A model generated the notes under the pieces. That model made no database searches, had not been told where the DNA came from, and saw nothing but the letters and a program-made list of their open reading frames with translations. A stretch of DNA of 61,001 nucleotides from Lentisphaerota bacterium (lineage in GTDB: Bacteria > Verrucomicrobiota > Lentisphaeria > Victivallales > Victivallaceae), in the NCBI GenBank assembly GCA_015061725.1, contig SUVX01000014.1, forward strand, positions 1-61,001. Direction: 5' to 3'. A program made the translations under genes and the position numbers. Positions 1 to 9,027 of the stretch are shown here, piece by piece. Numbering within the stretch: the stretch's first letter is position 1; each line of letters begins with the position of its first letter.

Positions 1-1896
1 CGGGTGTCCGGGCGAGGCAAAGGGCAGCCGGGTGAGAATGACATTGCTCAGAGCTTCGCCCGGCACGTCCACACCGGTCCAGAAACTGTCGGTGCCGAAA
101 AGAACGGAGTCCACATCGTCGCGAAACTCGTTCAACATCTGGTTGCGGGTCAAATCTCCGCCCTGAACAAGCAGTTTCCACCCCTTTATGAGGAAAGGTA
201 CTTGCAACGCATCGGCGCAAGTCCGCAGGGCGTGGTGACTGGTGAAAAGCACAAAGGCCTTGCCATCGGTCAATTCCACGTATCTTGGGATCTCTTCGAC
301 CAGAGCCGGGATAAATTCGCTGCTGGCGGGATCGGGCATTTTTTCAGAAACGTAGATCGTCGCCTGTTCCGGAGAAAAGGGGGAATCCAGTTTGAGGGTT
401 TTTCCGCCGTGAAAACCGGTTCTTCCCGTAAAATAATTGAAACTGTTGCGGACTGTCAATGTCGCACTGCACAGCATGACGGGGAAATCATTGTTGAACA
501 ACAATTCACTTAAAATTTCAGCCACATTCAGCGGTGCCGCATGAAGTGTGACGGAATTGCGTTCACTTTCAGCATAATAAACGGCATCTTTGAGCGTCTG
601 ATGGTTGAATTGATCCAGTCCGTCAATGTATTCACGGCAGCGGTCAAGATTTGAAGAAAGTTCCTTTGAAAAGGATTCGTCCTCTTCATCTTCCAATTTC
701 TGCTCCAGATGCCGGGCAAGGGTCATCAGGGCAGGACTCAAGCGGTCGGGGAAGTTTTCAGGATGATTGATGATCGCCGCCGTTTCTTTGCGTTCAATAA
801 GATAATTTTCGTAGGGCGTAAAAAATCCGTAAGCCTCATCTCTTGCGGAAGCAGCGGCAGCGCGCAGTTCAAGCACACCAGTCCCGGGGCGCATTAAAAG
901 TCCCTTTGCGCTGTCGGGATTGTAAAGGCGGTTGAGCATACCGACTAAACCAGCTCTTGATATGTGCAAACCCAGATATTCTGCGGCATTGTTTTCAAGA
1001 GTGTGCGCTTCGTCAATCATGACGGCGCCGTAGTTGGGCAGTAAAGAACCCTCGGTTTCGGCGTTTTCAAGTGCGCCGTGCATGGCAAGATCGGTGAAAA
1101 AGAGTGCGTGATTGGCGACGATGATATCCGCTTCCTCCCATTCGCGCCTTGCTCTGTAGTAATAACAGTTGCGGTAAAAGGGACACTTTGCGCCCAGACA
1201 GTTTCCGGATTCACAGCAGACCAGATTCCAGACATTGCCGTCAAGAGAGAATCCGAGACCGTCTCTTGTGCCGTCGCCGCCTTTGGCAAGAACACGGTTG
1301 AGACGCTCCACATCAAGGAGCATTGAGGGATTGGGCAACAGTGCATCGCGCTGATCACCTGACAGGAGTTCAAAACGGCGGCGGCAGAGGTAGTTTCTTC
1401 TGCCTTTGGCAAGGGCGGCCTTGAATTGTATGCCGGTCAATTCAGCAAGTTTCGGAAGGTCTTTTTCAATCAACTGTTCCTGAAGCGTGATGGTTTCCGT
1501 TGAGATGACCGACGGACGGCGGCAGTATTTGGAACGGTAGATAAGAGGAACGAGATACGCAAAACTTTTTCCGACACCCGTCGGTGCTTCAATGCAGAGG
1601 TTTTCGCCGTTGACCAACGCTTCAGCGATGGCAGTTGCCATGGCAAGCTGCTGCGGACGTTCTTCTGCCTTTCTGCTGCCGAAATCGGCGTTTTTCAACG
1701 GACCGTTTCCTGAGAAAAAATCGCAGCATTGCGTGATAATATCGGTCTCAACTTCGTTTTCTTCAGGCTGGTAATCCGTAAAATATTCATCCGGCAGAAA
1801 TTCTGTTTCCTCCGGAAAAAAGGGGGAACCGTCCGGAATGATCGTTTCATCACCGGGCGGTATATCATCAAAAGGAGTATCGATTCTTTTAATCAT
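1..1896 (-). CDS. DinG/YoaA-type (XPD-like) ATP-dependent DNA helicase, 3' end outside window
   Basis: A superfamily 2 helicase of the DinG/YoaA/XPD group, read from ATG at 1896-1894 and open to the left edge (about 632 codons visible). I see Walker A APTGVGKS near residue 103, and a cysteine cluster near residues 225-240 (CC, then C, C and C spaced 4-5 residues) that matches the iron-sulfur cluster of this group. A DEAH box (MIDEAH) lies near residue 293. SATLT and the late motif GTDSFWTGVD follow. Known members unwind DNA 5'-3' and help resolve R-loops or stalled forks. The start overlaps the stop of the AlbA_2 gene by ATGA (1893-1896), so the two are probably translationally coupled. An exact DinG versus YoaA assignment is not possible here. 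Confidence 0.9.
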   Translation of the reverse strand, partial: MIKRIDTPFDDIPPGDETIIPDGSPFFPEETEFLPDEYFTDYQPEENEVETDIITQCCDFFSGNGPLKNADFGSRKAEERPQQLAMATAIAEALVNGENLCIEAPTGVGKSFAYLVPLIYRSKYCRRPSVISTETITLQEQLIEKDLPKLAELTGIQFKAALAKGRRNYLCRRRFELLSGDQRDALLPNPSMLLDVERLNRVLAKGGDGTRDGLGFSLDGNVWNLVCCESGNCLGAKCPFYRNCYYYRARREWEEADIIVANHALFFTDLAMHGALENAETEGSLLPNYGAVMIDEAHTLENNAAEYLGLHISRAGLVGMLNRLYNPDSAKGLLMRPGTGVLELRAAAASARDEAYGFFTPYENYLIERKETAAIINHPENFPDRLSPALMTLARHLEQKLEDEEDESFSKELSSNLDRCREYIDGLDQFNHQTLKDAVYYAESERNSVTLHAAPLNVAEILSELLFNNDFPVMLCSATLTVRNSFNYFTGRTGFHGGKTLKLDSPFSPEQATIYVSEKMPDPASSEFIPALVEEIPRYVELTDGKAFVLFTSHHALRTCADALQVPFLIKGWKLLVQGGDLTRNQMLNEFRDDVDSVLFGTDSFWTGVDVPGEALSNVILTRLPFASPGHP

Positions 1897-3134
1897 AAGG
1901 CAGAGAGATATTCTGTAATAAAGCGTGTCATGGCGCTGAGCGTTTTTTCAGAAATGCCGAACTGCGCGGCAAGTTCATCGCACAGTCTTGCCGCGTGTTC
2001 CCTGTCGCCTGAAGCAAGATCAGCAGCACTGCGGCAGATGGAGGATACCGCCGTATCAGCGGCAGTCCCTGAGGGGGTGCGCCCGTTGAATTTGAGTCTG
2101 ACCTTTTTCTTTGCCGAAAGTTTCAGCGTGATGGTCAAAAGTTCTTCGGGGGAAATCATATTCTGATAGAGTTTTCCTGCAAAGGCGACGGTTTCAGCGG
2201 CAAATTTCAGAACTTCTTCTGAATCAATTTTTCCGCCGGAACCTGGCAAATCGGCGAAGAACAGAAATTCTCCCGACTTGAAAAGCTGCCACATGCAGGG
2301 ACTGTTTTCAGACAGACAGCGCAAGCCCACATTGACGGGACGGATGGATTTCATCAGATCATTCGTAAAAAATCTTCCGCCGGGGCGCGGAAGTCCGGCA
2401 TCGGAAACAGCTGCAGAAAGTTCTTGTGTTTCAAAGGCCTCGTCCATGCGGTGTTCCGGCGCAAAGACAAGAGACAGAAACACCGTGTTTTCATCTCCCG
2501 GACGGCGGCGCCTGAAGTAGATTGAGGCGGTCGCAAAGGCATCGTCAAAGGAGCCTGAGTGTGTTTCAGAAATATCCGTGCGGTTTTCATAGAGGATACC
2601 CCGGAGCATGCGTCCGAGCATTTCGCGCTGATTCCTCAGGGCGCGGCGGATGATATCGGCAAGCTCCATCGCCCGCCTTGCCGGACGGCTGGAGGCATCG
2701 GCAGTACGGATATAGAACACGCCCGTCTGAAGTTCCCCGTCCACGCCGTTGGCGCAGACGTGCGGCAGAGATTCGAAGGGATGAATGACAAAAATCGCAT
2801 ATCTCTTCCCTTTGATCAACGGTCTTTCTATCGTGAATTTTATGGGCGGTTCCACATGGGAGTTGACAAAAGCACCCACCTTTGAGGGGTCGAATGAGGC
2901 GCACTGTTTGGCAGTAAGTCCCGTTCTGAGGGCAGGGTACCCCGAGGCGTCCTCACCGACACCGACAACGAGATAGCCGCCGCGGGTATTGGCAAATGCA
3001 AGCAGATGACGGACAAATTTTGCCTTGCCCGCCTTTGTCAATTCTTCCCAATCCTGTGCCGCCTTGTAGTCCAGTTCATCGGATTCCACGCCGCGGTAGA
3101 TCAGTTCCTGCCATTTTGTGCTGATTTCACTCAT
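1893..3134 (-). CDS. AlbA_2 (Schlafen-type putative DNA-binding) domain protein
   Basis: A 413-aa protein whose first ~140 residues match the AlbA_2 domain: ESDELDYKAAQDW near residue 17, then FVRHLLAFANTRGGYLVVGVGED (residues ~40-62), the usual ANTxGG(x)LxxGV signature. Such domains occur in transcription regulators and Schlafen-like nucleic-acid proteins. The rest, residues ~170-413, matches nothing I recognise. It contains a charged segment ending in a possible helix-turn-helix near the C-terminus (DELAAQFGISEKTLSAMTRF), which would fit a regulator. It sits 2 nt after the zinc-ribbon gene and overlaps the DinG-type helicase start by 4 nt. A role in DNA transactions or in regulating the helicase is inferred from position only. 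Confidence 0.75.
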   Translation of the reverse strand: MSEISTKWQELIYRGVESDELDYKAAQDWEELTKAGKAKFVRHLLAFANTRGGYLVVGVGEDASGYPALRTGLTAKQCASFDPSKVGAFVNSHVEPPIKFTIERPLIKGKRYAIFVIHPFESLPHVCANGVDGELQTGVFYIRTADASSRPARRAMELADIIRRALRNQREMLGRMLRGILYENRTDISETHSGSFDDAFATASIYFRRRRPGDENTVFLSLVFAPEHRMDEAFETQELSAAVSDAGLPRPGGRFFTNDLMKSIRPVNVGLRCLSENSPCMWQLFKSGEFLFFADLPGSGGKIDSEEVLKFAAETVAFAGKLYQNMISPEELLTITLKLSAKKKVRLKFNGRTPSGTAADTAVSSICRSAADLASGDREHAARLCDELAAQFGISEKTLSAMTRFITEYLSAL

Positions 3135-3136
3135 TT

Positions 3137-3850
3137 TCAGAAATTTTCTTCCTCAATATAAATCAATCCCTGACAGTTGTCGCAAATTGCAAGTTTATCG
3201 CGTTTGATGTCGCTGAGACACTGAGGCGTGATTTTCAAGTGACAGTTGCCGCAGATACCGTCTTCCACTTTGGATACGGGGGTGAGAACCGATTTGGCGG
3301 CAAGCAGTCTTGTGTAGTGTGCCATGGTATCCGGATCAATACCGCAGAGCCGTGAGGGACGTTCCTCTTTGAGCCGGGCGATTTCCGCTTCAACAGTCTT
3401 TGAAAAGGCAAAGAGTTCATCAAATTCGGACTTGATATTTTTGATTGTATTATTATTGTCCTCTTTTACTTTTGCGGCAGTCTGGCGGGCTTGTTCCAGT
3501 TCATCAAAGAGAAGCAGGGTTTTTTCTTCAAATTCGCCGATTTTCTTTTTGTTGTTTTCAATGGCAGCGAGCATGGCCTGATATTCTGTGTTCTTTTTGA
3601 CCAGACTGGATTGCTGCTGAAGTTTGCGGATTTCCTCTTCCAAACCTGAAATTTTGCCTTCGGTATCCTTGATGGCAAGTTCAATGCGCCGCACCTTATC
3701 CGCGGCGGCGGCAGTTACGGCGAGGAGTTCGTCACGCTTGACAATGAGGGACTTCATCTCCCTGGGGAGCATTTTAAGACGTGCCTCAAGATTGCGGAGT
3801 TTGAGATCCAGTTCCTGAAGCGCAAGCAGTGAATTCAAATCGGTCAGCAT
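3137..3850 (-). CDS. Coiled-coil protein with C-terminal C4 zinc ribbon (COG1579 type)
   Basis: A 237-aa protein starting at ATG 3850-3848 (MLTDLNSLLAL), preceded by a good ribosome binding site, GGGAGAAAC. An upstream in-frame extension to 4105 would run over ruvB and is rejected. Residues ~10-170 are a long heptad-rich helix pair (ELDLKLRNLEARLK ... EEEIRKLQQQ). Residues ~200-237 hold a zinc ribbon with CGNC and CDNC pairs. This is the architecture of COG1579 (Chlamydia CT398, Helicobacter HP0958), a scaffold reported to contact sigma-54 or flagellar RNA in some bacteria. The role in this organism is unknown. It lies between ruvB and the AlbA_2 gene on the same strand. Confidence 0.85.
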   Translation of the reverse strand: MLTDLNSLLALQELDLKLRNLEARLKMLPREMKSLIVKRDELLAVTAAAADKVRRIELAIKDTEGKISGLEEEIRKLQQQSSLVKKNTEYQAMLAAIENNKKKIGEFEEKTLLLFDELEQARQTAAKVKEDNNNTIKNIKSEFDELFAFSKTVEAEIARLKEERPSRLCGIDPDTMAHYTRLLAAKSVLTPVSKVEDGICGNCHLKITPQCLSDIKRDKLAICDNCQGLIYIEEENF

Positions 3851-3887
3851 AATGTTTCTCCCTGTTGTGTTATTTTTATAAGATATT

Positions 3888-4904
3888 TCAGAATAAATCT
3901 CCGGACTGCAAAGTTCTTTCCATCCCCAGTTTCTGCCATGCTTTCGGCGTTGCCACCCGTCCTTTGCTGGTGCGGGTGAGGTATCCCCTCTGGATGAGGA
4001 AGGGTTCATAGACGTCTTCAATCGCCTCTTCTTCTTCGCCCACGGACACGGCGATATTTTTGAGTCCGACGGGACCGCCTCTGAAGTTGTTGATGATGAC
4101 ATCAAGAATCCTCAAGTCCATTTCATCCAATCCGTCGGTGTCGATCTGAAGCATGGCAAGAGCGGATTCTGCGACTTTCTGAGAGATGACGCCGTCGGCT
4201 TTGATTTGAGCATAGTCCCGCGCGCGGCGGAGCAGATTATTGGCAATACGCGGCGTGCCGCGGCATCTGGAGGCAATGACTTCTGCGCCTGCGGATTCAA
4301 TATCCACGCCGAGAATACCCGCAGAACGGGTCAATATGGAGCAAAGATGCGGCGTATCGTAGTAATCCAGACGGATGTTGAGACCGAATCTTGCCCGCAG
4401 CGGAGCGGAGATCATACCCTGCCGGGTGGTTGCGCCGATAAGGGTGAAGCGCGGCACTGAAAGACGGACGCTTCTGGCACCTGCGCCCTGTTCCAGCATG
4501 ATGTCGATGAAAAAGTCCTCCATCGCGCTGTAAAGATATTCTTCAACGGTTGTGCTGAGACGGTGGATTTCGTCAATGAAAAGCACATCGCCGGGTTCGA
4601 GGCTTGTGAGCAGTCCGGCAAGGTCGCCGGGTTTTTCAATGGCGGGACCGCTGGAACTTTTAAGATTCGTTCCTCTTTCATTGGCGATGATGTAGGCAAG
4701 CGTGGTCTTTCCCAGTCCCGGGGGACCTGAAAGCAGAATGTGATCCAGAGCCTCATCGCGCGCTTTTGCCGCCTGAACAAAAAGTTCCAGCTGTTCTTTG
4801 ACCCGTTCCTGTCCGGGAAATTCCGCAAAACTCGGCGGACGGAGTGTGACCTCTTTTGCCGCGTCTCTCCGGTTGAGAGTTGATGTGATAAAACGTTCTG
4901 TCAT
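3888..4904 (-). CDS. ruvB: Holliday junction branch migration DNA helicase RuvB
   Basis: A 338-aa hexameric AAA+ motor that works with RuvA and RuvC to migrate Holliday junctions. Walker A GPPGLGKTT starts at residue 60, Walker B is FIDEIH near 109-114, and the RuvB-specific segment RPPSFAEFPGQERVKEQL lies at ~22-40. The sensor region IGATTRQG and the C-terminal winged helix (RGGPVGLKNIAV, then YEPFLIQRGYLTRTSKGR) are intact, and length is normal. ruvA and ruvC are not adjacent. The gene is divergent from transketolase and heads a minus-strand run with the zinc-ribbon, AlbA_2 and DinG-type genes. Confidence 0.97.
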   Translation of the reverse strand: MTERFITSTLNRRDAAKEVTLRPPSFAEFPGQERVKEQLELFVQAAKARDEALDHILLSGPPGLGKTTLAYIIANERGTNLKSSSGPAIEKPGDLAGLLTSLEPGDVLFIDEIHRLSTTVEEYLYSAMEDFFIDIMLEQGAGARSVRLSVPRFTLIGATTRQGMISAPLRARFGLNIRLDYYDTPHLCSILTRSAGILGVDIESAGAEVIASRCRGTPRIANNLLRRARDYAQIKADGVISQKVAESALAMLQIDTDGLDEMDLRILDVIINNFRGGPVGLKNIAVSVGEEEEAIEDVYEPFLIQRGYLTRTSKGRVATPKAWQKLGMERTLQSGDLF

Positions 4905-5050
4905 GTCAAAAATGCCTGTGTTTTGTAAAAATGCCTGTGTTTTCCATGTTCAGGTCTTGTTTTTATTTAATTTTGTGTTACTTTAATAAAAGATAACTCA
5001 AAAGTTTAAAATTACCAGTGGTAACTAACAAAAAAAGAGAGGTTTGTATC

Positions 5051-7096
5051 ATGTACAACGAAGTTCTGGCAAAAAAATCTGCCAACACCATCCGTGTTCT
5101 GGCCGCAGAAGCGATCCAGAAAGCCAAGTCCGGACACCCCGGTATGCCCCTGGGCTGCGCCGATTATGCGTTCACTCTGTGGGATAAATACCTGCGTCAC
5201 AACCCCGCCAACCCGAACTGGATTGGTCGCGACCGCTTCATTCTTTCCGCCGGACACGGTTCCATGCTGATTTACAGCTTGCTGCATCTTTTCAACTACG
5301 GTCTTAAAATGGAGGATCTCCAGAACTTCCGTCAGTGGGAAAGTCTGACCCCGGGCCATCCCGAATTCGGTCACACTGCCGGCGTTGATATCACCACCGG
5401 ACCCCTGGGCAGCGGATTTGCCTCCGCCGTCGGTATGGCGATTGCCAAACGTCACTTTGCCGCCAAGACCGGTCTGGACAAAGCTCCTTTCTACAACCCC
5501 AAAGTGTTCGTCATCTCCGGCGATGGCTGTATGATGGAAGGCTGCAGCAGTGAAGCCGCCAGTCTTGCCGGACACCTGAAACTTGATGAACTGGTTGTTT
5601 TCTACGATGACAACAACATCTCCATTGAAGGCAACACTTCTCTTGCTTTCAGCGAAAACGTCGCTGCCCGTTTCGAGGCTTTCAACTGGAGAATCATCCG
5701 TTGCGAAAACGCCAACGATGCCGCCCAGTGCGATGCCGCTCTGGCTCAGGCTGTTGTTTCCGACGGACGTCCGACCCTGATCGTCGGTAAGACCAGCATC
5801 GGTTACGGCGCTCCCAACAAGCAGGGCAAAGCCAGCAGTCACGGCGAACCCCTCGGCGATGATGAAATCGTTGCTCTCAAACAGAACCTCGGTTATACCG
5901 AAGCGCCGTTCACCGTTGCCGCCGACGTCCGCGCCTATTGCGATGAACGCTGCGCTGAACTGGAAAAGGCCGCTGCCGATTGGGATAAAGAATTCCAGGC
6001 TTTCCTGGATGCCGATGCCGACCGTGCCAAAGTCATCAACAGCTACCTCAACAAAGAAGTTCCCGCAAACATTGAAGAAGAACTGCTCAAAGTTGCTCCG
6101 CTGGATAAGCCTGTTGCTTCCCGTGCCAGCAGCGGTACCGTTCTGCAGAAGGCTGCCGAACTGGTTCCGGCTCTCTTCGGCGGTGCGGCTGACCTTGCTC
6201 CCTCCACCAAGACCGATATCAAGGGCGGCGGTGACTTCTCCGCAGAAAACCCCGCCGGACGCAACATCCACTTCGGCGTCCGCGAACTGGGTATGGCTCT
6301 TGCCGGTAACGGTATGGCTCTCTTCGGAACTGCCATTCCCTATACCTCAACCTTCTTCGTGTTCTCTGACTACATGAAGCCCGCCATCCGTCTGGCTGCT
6401 CTGCAGAAACTGCACGAAATCTATGTGTTCACCCACGACTCCTTCTACGTCGGTGAAGACGGTCCCACCCATGAACCGATCGAACAGATCGCCATGCTGC
6501 GCACCATCCCCGGCTTGACCGTCATCCGTCCGGCTGAAGCCCACGAAGTTGCTCAGGCATGGGCTTGCGCTCTCAAGGCTGATGGTCCTGTGGCTCTGCT
6601 GCTCACCCGTCAGGATCTCAAGCCCTACAGCGAAGAAATGGCTGCCAAAGCTGATGTTTCCAAGGGTGCTTACGTCATTGATGACGAAGAAGATTTCGAT
6701 CTTGTTCTGGTTGCCACCGGAAGCGAAGTCAACCTCGCTCTGGATGCCGCCAAACTGCTGCGTGAAGAAGATGTCCGTGTCCGCGTGGTTTCCATGCCCT
6801 CTCAGGAACTCTTCCTCCAGCAGGATTACGACTATCAGGAATCCGTCCTGCCCGAAGACCGTCCGGTTGTCTCCATCGAAGCAGCTTCCACCTACGGTTG
6901 GAACCGTTTTGCCAACTTCACCATCGGTCTGGATCACTTCGGCGCTTCCGCTCCCTACAAAGTGCTGGCAGAGAAGTTCGGATTCACTCCCGAAGGCATC
7001 GTCAATAAGATCGCCGGCTTCTTCAGCTGCGAAGATGATGATGACGATTGCTCCTGCGGTTGCGGCTGCTCCTGCGGCTGTGAAGATCACAAGTAA
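5051..7096 (+). CDS. tkt: Transketolase with an unusual Cys-rich acidic C-terminal tail
   Basis: A 681-aa transketolase, the thiamine-diphosphate enzyme that moves two-carbon ketol units in the pentose phosphate pathway. ATG 5051 (MYNEVLAKKS) follows GAGAGG and is preferred over an upstream GTG/ATG extension at 5018. Visible are SGHPGMPLG near residue 27, the ThDP motif ISGDGCMMEGCSSEA near 155, and the central pyrimidine-binding region (HFGVRELGMA, YVGEDGPTHEP). After the normal end (KIAGFF) comes a tail with FFSCEDDDDD followed by alternating CSCGCGCSCGC and EDHK. I know of no such tail in characterised transketolases; it could bind metal. Base composition matches neighbouring genes, so it is not an assembly join by that test. 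Confidence 0.96.
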   Translation: MYNEVLAKKSANTIRVLAAEAIQKAKSGHPGMPLGCADYAFTLWDKYLRHNPANPNWIGRDRFILSAGHGSMLIYSLLHLFNYGLKMEDLQNFRQWESLTPGHPEFGHTAGVDITTGPLGSGFASAVGMAIAKRHFAAKTGLDKAPFYNPKVFVISGDGCMMEGCSSEAASLAGHLKLDELVVFYDDNNISIEGNTSLAFSENVAARFEAFNWRIIRCENANDAAQCDAALAQAVVSDGRPTLIVGKTSIGYGAPNKQGKASSHGEPLGDDEIVALKQNLGYTEAPFTVAADVRAYCDERCAELEKAAADWDKEFQAFLDADADRAKVINSYLNKEVPANIEEELLKVAPLDKPVASRASSGTVLQKAAELVPALFGGAADLAPSTKTDIKGGGDFSAENPAGRNIHFGVRELGMALAGNGMALFGTAIPYTSTFFVFSDYMKPAIRLAALQKLHEIYVFTHDSFYVGEDGPTHEPIEQIAMLRTIPGLTVIRPAEAHEVAQAWACALKADGPVALLLTRQDLKPYSEEMAAKADVSKGAYVIDDEEDFDLVLVATGSEVNLALDAAKLLREEDVRVRVVSMPSQELFLQQDYDYQESVLPEDRPVVSIEAASTYGWNRFANFTIGLDHFGASAPYKVLAEKFGFTPEGIVNKIAGFFSCEDDDDDCSCGCGCSCGCEDHK

Positions 7097-7130
7097 TCTG
7101 TGAAGTAAGTGTAAAGCAAAGGTTGAAATT

Positions 7131-8447
7131 ATGGCTGAGATTTTCAAGGCCTACGATATCCGCGGGATTTATCCTGCGGATATCAACGGCGAAATCGCAG
7201 AAAAGATCGGACGGGCATATATTGAATTTACCGGCGCAAAGAAAGTTGTCGTCGGCAGAGATATGCGTCCGCACTCTTTGGAATTGTTTGAGGGGCTTGC
7301 ACGGGGGATGACGGCTCAGGGGGCAGATGTGATAGACCTCGGTTTATCCAGTACGCCGCAGAGTTATTTTGCCAACGGTACTCTCAAGGCTGACGGCAGT
7401 GTGATGATCACTGCCAGTCATAATCCGGGAGAGTGGAATGGTTTTAAACTTTGCAAAGCACAGGCTGTTCCCATTTCCGGCGCGACCGGAATCATGGACA
7501 TCAAACGTATCGCCGAAAGCGGTGCGTGGAAAAAGGATTGTGTCCCCGGGAAAATTTCCACTTATGACATCAAAAAAGAATACGCGGCATTTCTGCGTTC
7601 CTTCTCTAAAGTTGACCGCAAGCTTAAAGTTGTCGTTGACTATGCGAACTCCATGGGACTTTACGAGATTGCCGGGGTGACGGATCTTTTTGATATCGTT
7701 CCCATGTATGATGAACTGGATGGAACTTTTCCCAATCACGAGGCCAATCCTCTTAAAACGGATACCCTTGATGCCATCCGTGCCAAAGTCAAAGAGACCG
7801 GAGCCGATTTCGGTGCCGCCTTTGACGGGGATGCCGACCGCTGCGGTTTCATTGACAACAACGGCGACATTATCCCGATGGATCTTTTCACGGCTCTGAT
7901 TGCTCAGGATATCCTTTCCGCCGGACCTGCGACGATTCTCTATGACTTGCGCAGCAGCCGTGCGGTTCCCGAATGTATTGAAGCCAACGGCGGCAAAGCC
8001 ATCCGCTGCCGTGTTGGACATGCGTTCATCAAAAATCAAATGCGCGAAAACAATGCTGTTTTTGCCGGAGAACTCTCAGGACACTATTATTTCAAACAGA
8101 ACTTCACTGCCGAAAGTCAGGGACTTGCCATGATCATGCTTGCCAATTTGATCTGCAAGACCGGCAAAAAAGTAAGTGACCTTGTTGCGCCGTTGCGGAA
8201 ATATTTTTCCAGCGGTGAAATCAACTCCAAAGTGGCGGAGGTTGCGCCCGTTCTGGATGCGATCCGTTCCCGTTACGCGGATGGAAACATGTTTGAACTT
8301 GATGGTGTAAGTGTTGAGTTCTCCGATTGGTGGTTCAATGTGCGGGCATCCAACACCGAGCCGCTGCTCCGGCTGATTGTCGAAGCTGACTCGCTTGAAT
8401 TGATGGAGTCAAAAAAAGATGAACTGCTTGGGATAATCCGGGGATAA
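7131..8447 (+). CDS. Phosphomannomutase/phosphoglucomutase family protein
   Basis: A 438-aa alpha-D-phosphohexomutase that interconverts 6-phospho and 1-phospho hexoses through a phosphoserine. The N-terminal FKAYDIRGIYP is typical of the ManB/AlgC PMM/PGM branch. The phosphoserine loop TASHNPG lies near residues 93-99, the Mg-binding loop DGDADRCG near 231, and the phosphate-binding loop RASNTEP near 403. The spacer after transketolase is 34 nt with AAAGG before the ATG. Whether mannose-6-P or glucose-6-P is the physiological substrate cannot be told from sequence. It probably supplies sugar nucleotides for envelope polysaccharide, linked here to central carbon metabolism. Confidence 0.93.
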   Translation: MAEIFKAYDIRGIYPADINGEIAEKIGRAYIEFTGAKKVVVGRDMRPHSLELFEGLARGMTAQGADVIDLGLSSTPQSYFANGTLKADGSVMITASHNPGEWNGFKLCKAQAVPISGATGIMDIKRIAESGAWKKDCVPGKISTYDIKKEYAAFLRSFSKVDRKLKVVVDYANSMGLYEIAGVTDLFDIVPMYDELDGTFPNHEANPLKTDTLDAIRAKVKETGADFGAAFDGDADRCGFIDNNGDIIPMDLFTALIAQDILSAGPATILYDLRSSRAVPECIEANGGKAIRCRVGHAFIKNQMRENNAVFAGELSGHYYFKQNFTAESQGLAMIMLANLICKTGKKVSDLVAPLRKYFSSGEINSKVAEVAPVLDAIRSRYADGNMFELDGVSVEFSDWWFNVRASNTEPLLRLIVEADSLELMESKKDELLGIIRG

Positions 8448-8454
8448 GATTGCA

Positions 8455-8961
8455 ATGGATGATTTGCTTGATATTTACAATAACCACGGCTGGCGTATCG
8501 GTATGGCTTTGAGAAGCCAGTGCCACGGCAACCCGAAACTTCTGCACCACACCTCTCATGTTGTGGTGTTTCATCCCGACGGCGGCAGAATTCTGCTCCA
8601 GAAACGCTCCATGGATAAAGACATTCAGCCCGGTAAATGGGATACCGCTGTCGGCGGACATCTCATGCTGGGTGAAGATTATCTTGAAGGCGCCCGCCGG
8701 GAACTGGCAGAAGAATTGGGCATTACCGGAAACGTGGAACTCAAAGAACTGTTTGATATGCAGCTGCGCAATGATCTGGAATCTGAGGATATCCGTATTT
8801 TCGGACTCTGGATCGGCGGTCCTTTCAAGTTCCAGCGTGAAGAGATTGACGAAGTCCGTTTCTGGAGTGCCAAGGCACTTTTTGAACCGGGCAATCAGGC
8901 TCTCTTCACACCCAATCTGGTTCGTGAGCTGGATATGCTCCGTGAAAAAAATTACATTTAA
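8455..8961 (+). CDS. NUDIX hydrolase
   Basis: A 168-aa NUDIX protein with a complete box, GGHLMLGEDYL followed by EGARRELAEELGI, around residues 66-89. It satisfies G-x5-E-x7-RE-U-x-EE-x-G-U. The N-terminus (DDLLDIYNNHGWRIG) and the HHTSHVVVF strand resemble the YfcD/isopentenyl-diphosphate-isomerase-like subgroup. These enzymes hydrolyse a nucleoside diphosphate linked to another group; the substrate is unknown. It starts 7 nt after the phosphohexomutase and is followed by a strong terminator at 8967-8993, closing this transcription unit. Confidence 0.88.
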   Translation: MDDLLDIYNNHGWRIGMALRSQCHGNPKLLHHTSHVVVFHPDGGRILLQKRSMDKDIQPGKWDTAVGGHLMLGEDYLEGARRELAEELGITGNVELKELFDMQLRNDLESEDIRIFGLWIGGPFKFQREEIDEVRFWSAKALFEPGNQALFTPNLVRELDMLREKNYI

Positions 8962-8966
8962 GTTTG

Positions 8967-8993
8967 TACCGCCGGTCTCCGGCGGTATTTTTT
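8967..8993 (+). terminator. Rho-independent terminator after the NUDIX gene
   Basis: A perfect 9-bp stem TACCGCCGG / CCGGCGGTA with a TCT loop, followed immediately by six T. It starts 5 nt after the NUDIX stop and lies 34 nt upstream of pyrR. It may be a plain terminator. A PyrR-controlled attenuator is less likely, as no antiterminator or PyrR-binding loop is visible. Confidence 0.85.
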
Positions 8994-9027
8994 AAGTTTA
9001 AAAGTTTTAACTGCAAGAGATGTGAAA

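Noticed and set aside
3851..4105. Upstream extension of the zinc-ribbon gene
   Set aside because: It would overlap the end of ruvB; the internal ATG at 3850 has a good ribosome binding site and the expected N-terminus.
5012..6271. 419-codon open frame antisense to transketolase
   Set aside because: It mirrors the biased codons of tkt, has no ribosome binding site, and its product is low-complexity Gly/Phe/Val-rich.
8962..9027. PyrR-dependent attenuator before pyrR
   Set aside because: Only a simple terminator is visible; no antiterminator or PyrR-binding loop could be drawn in the short leader.
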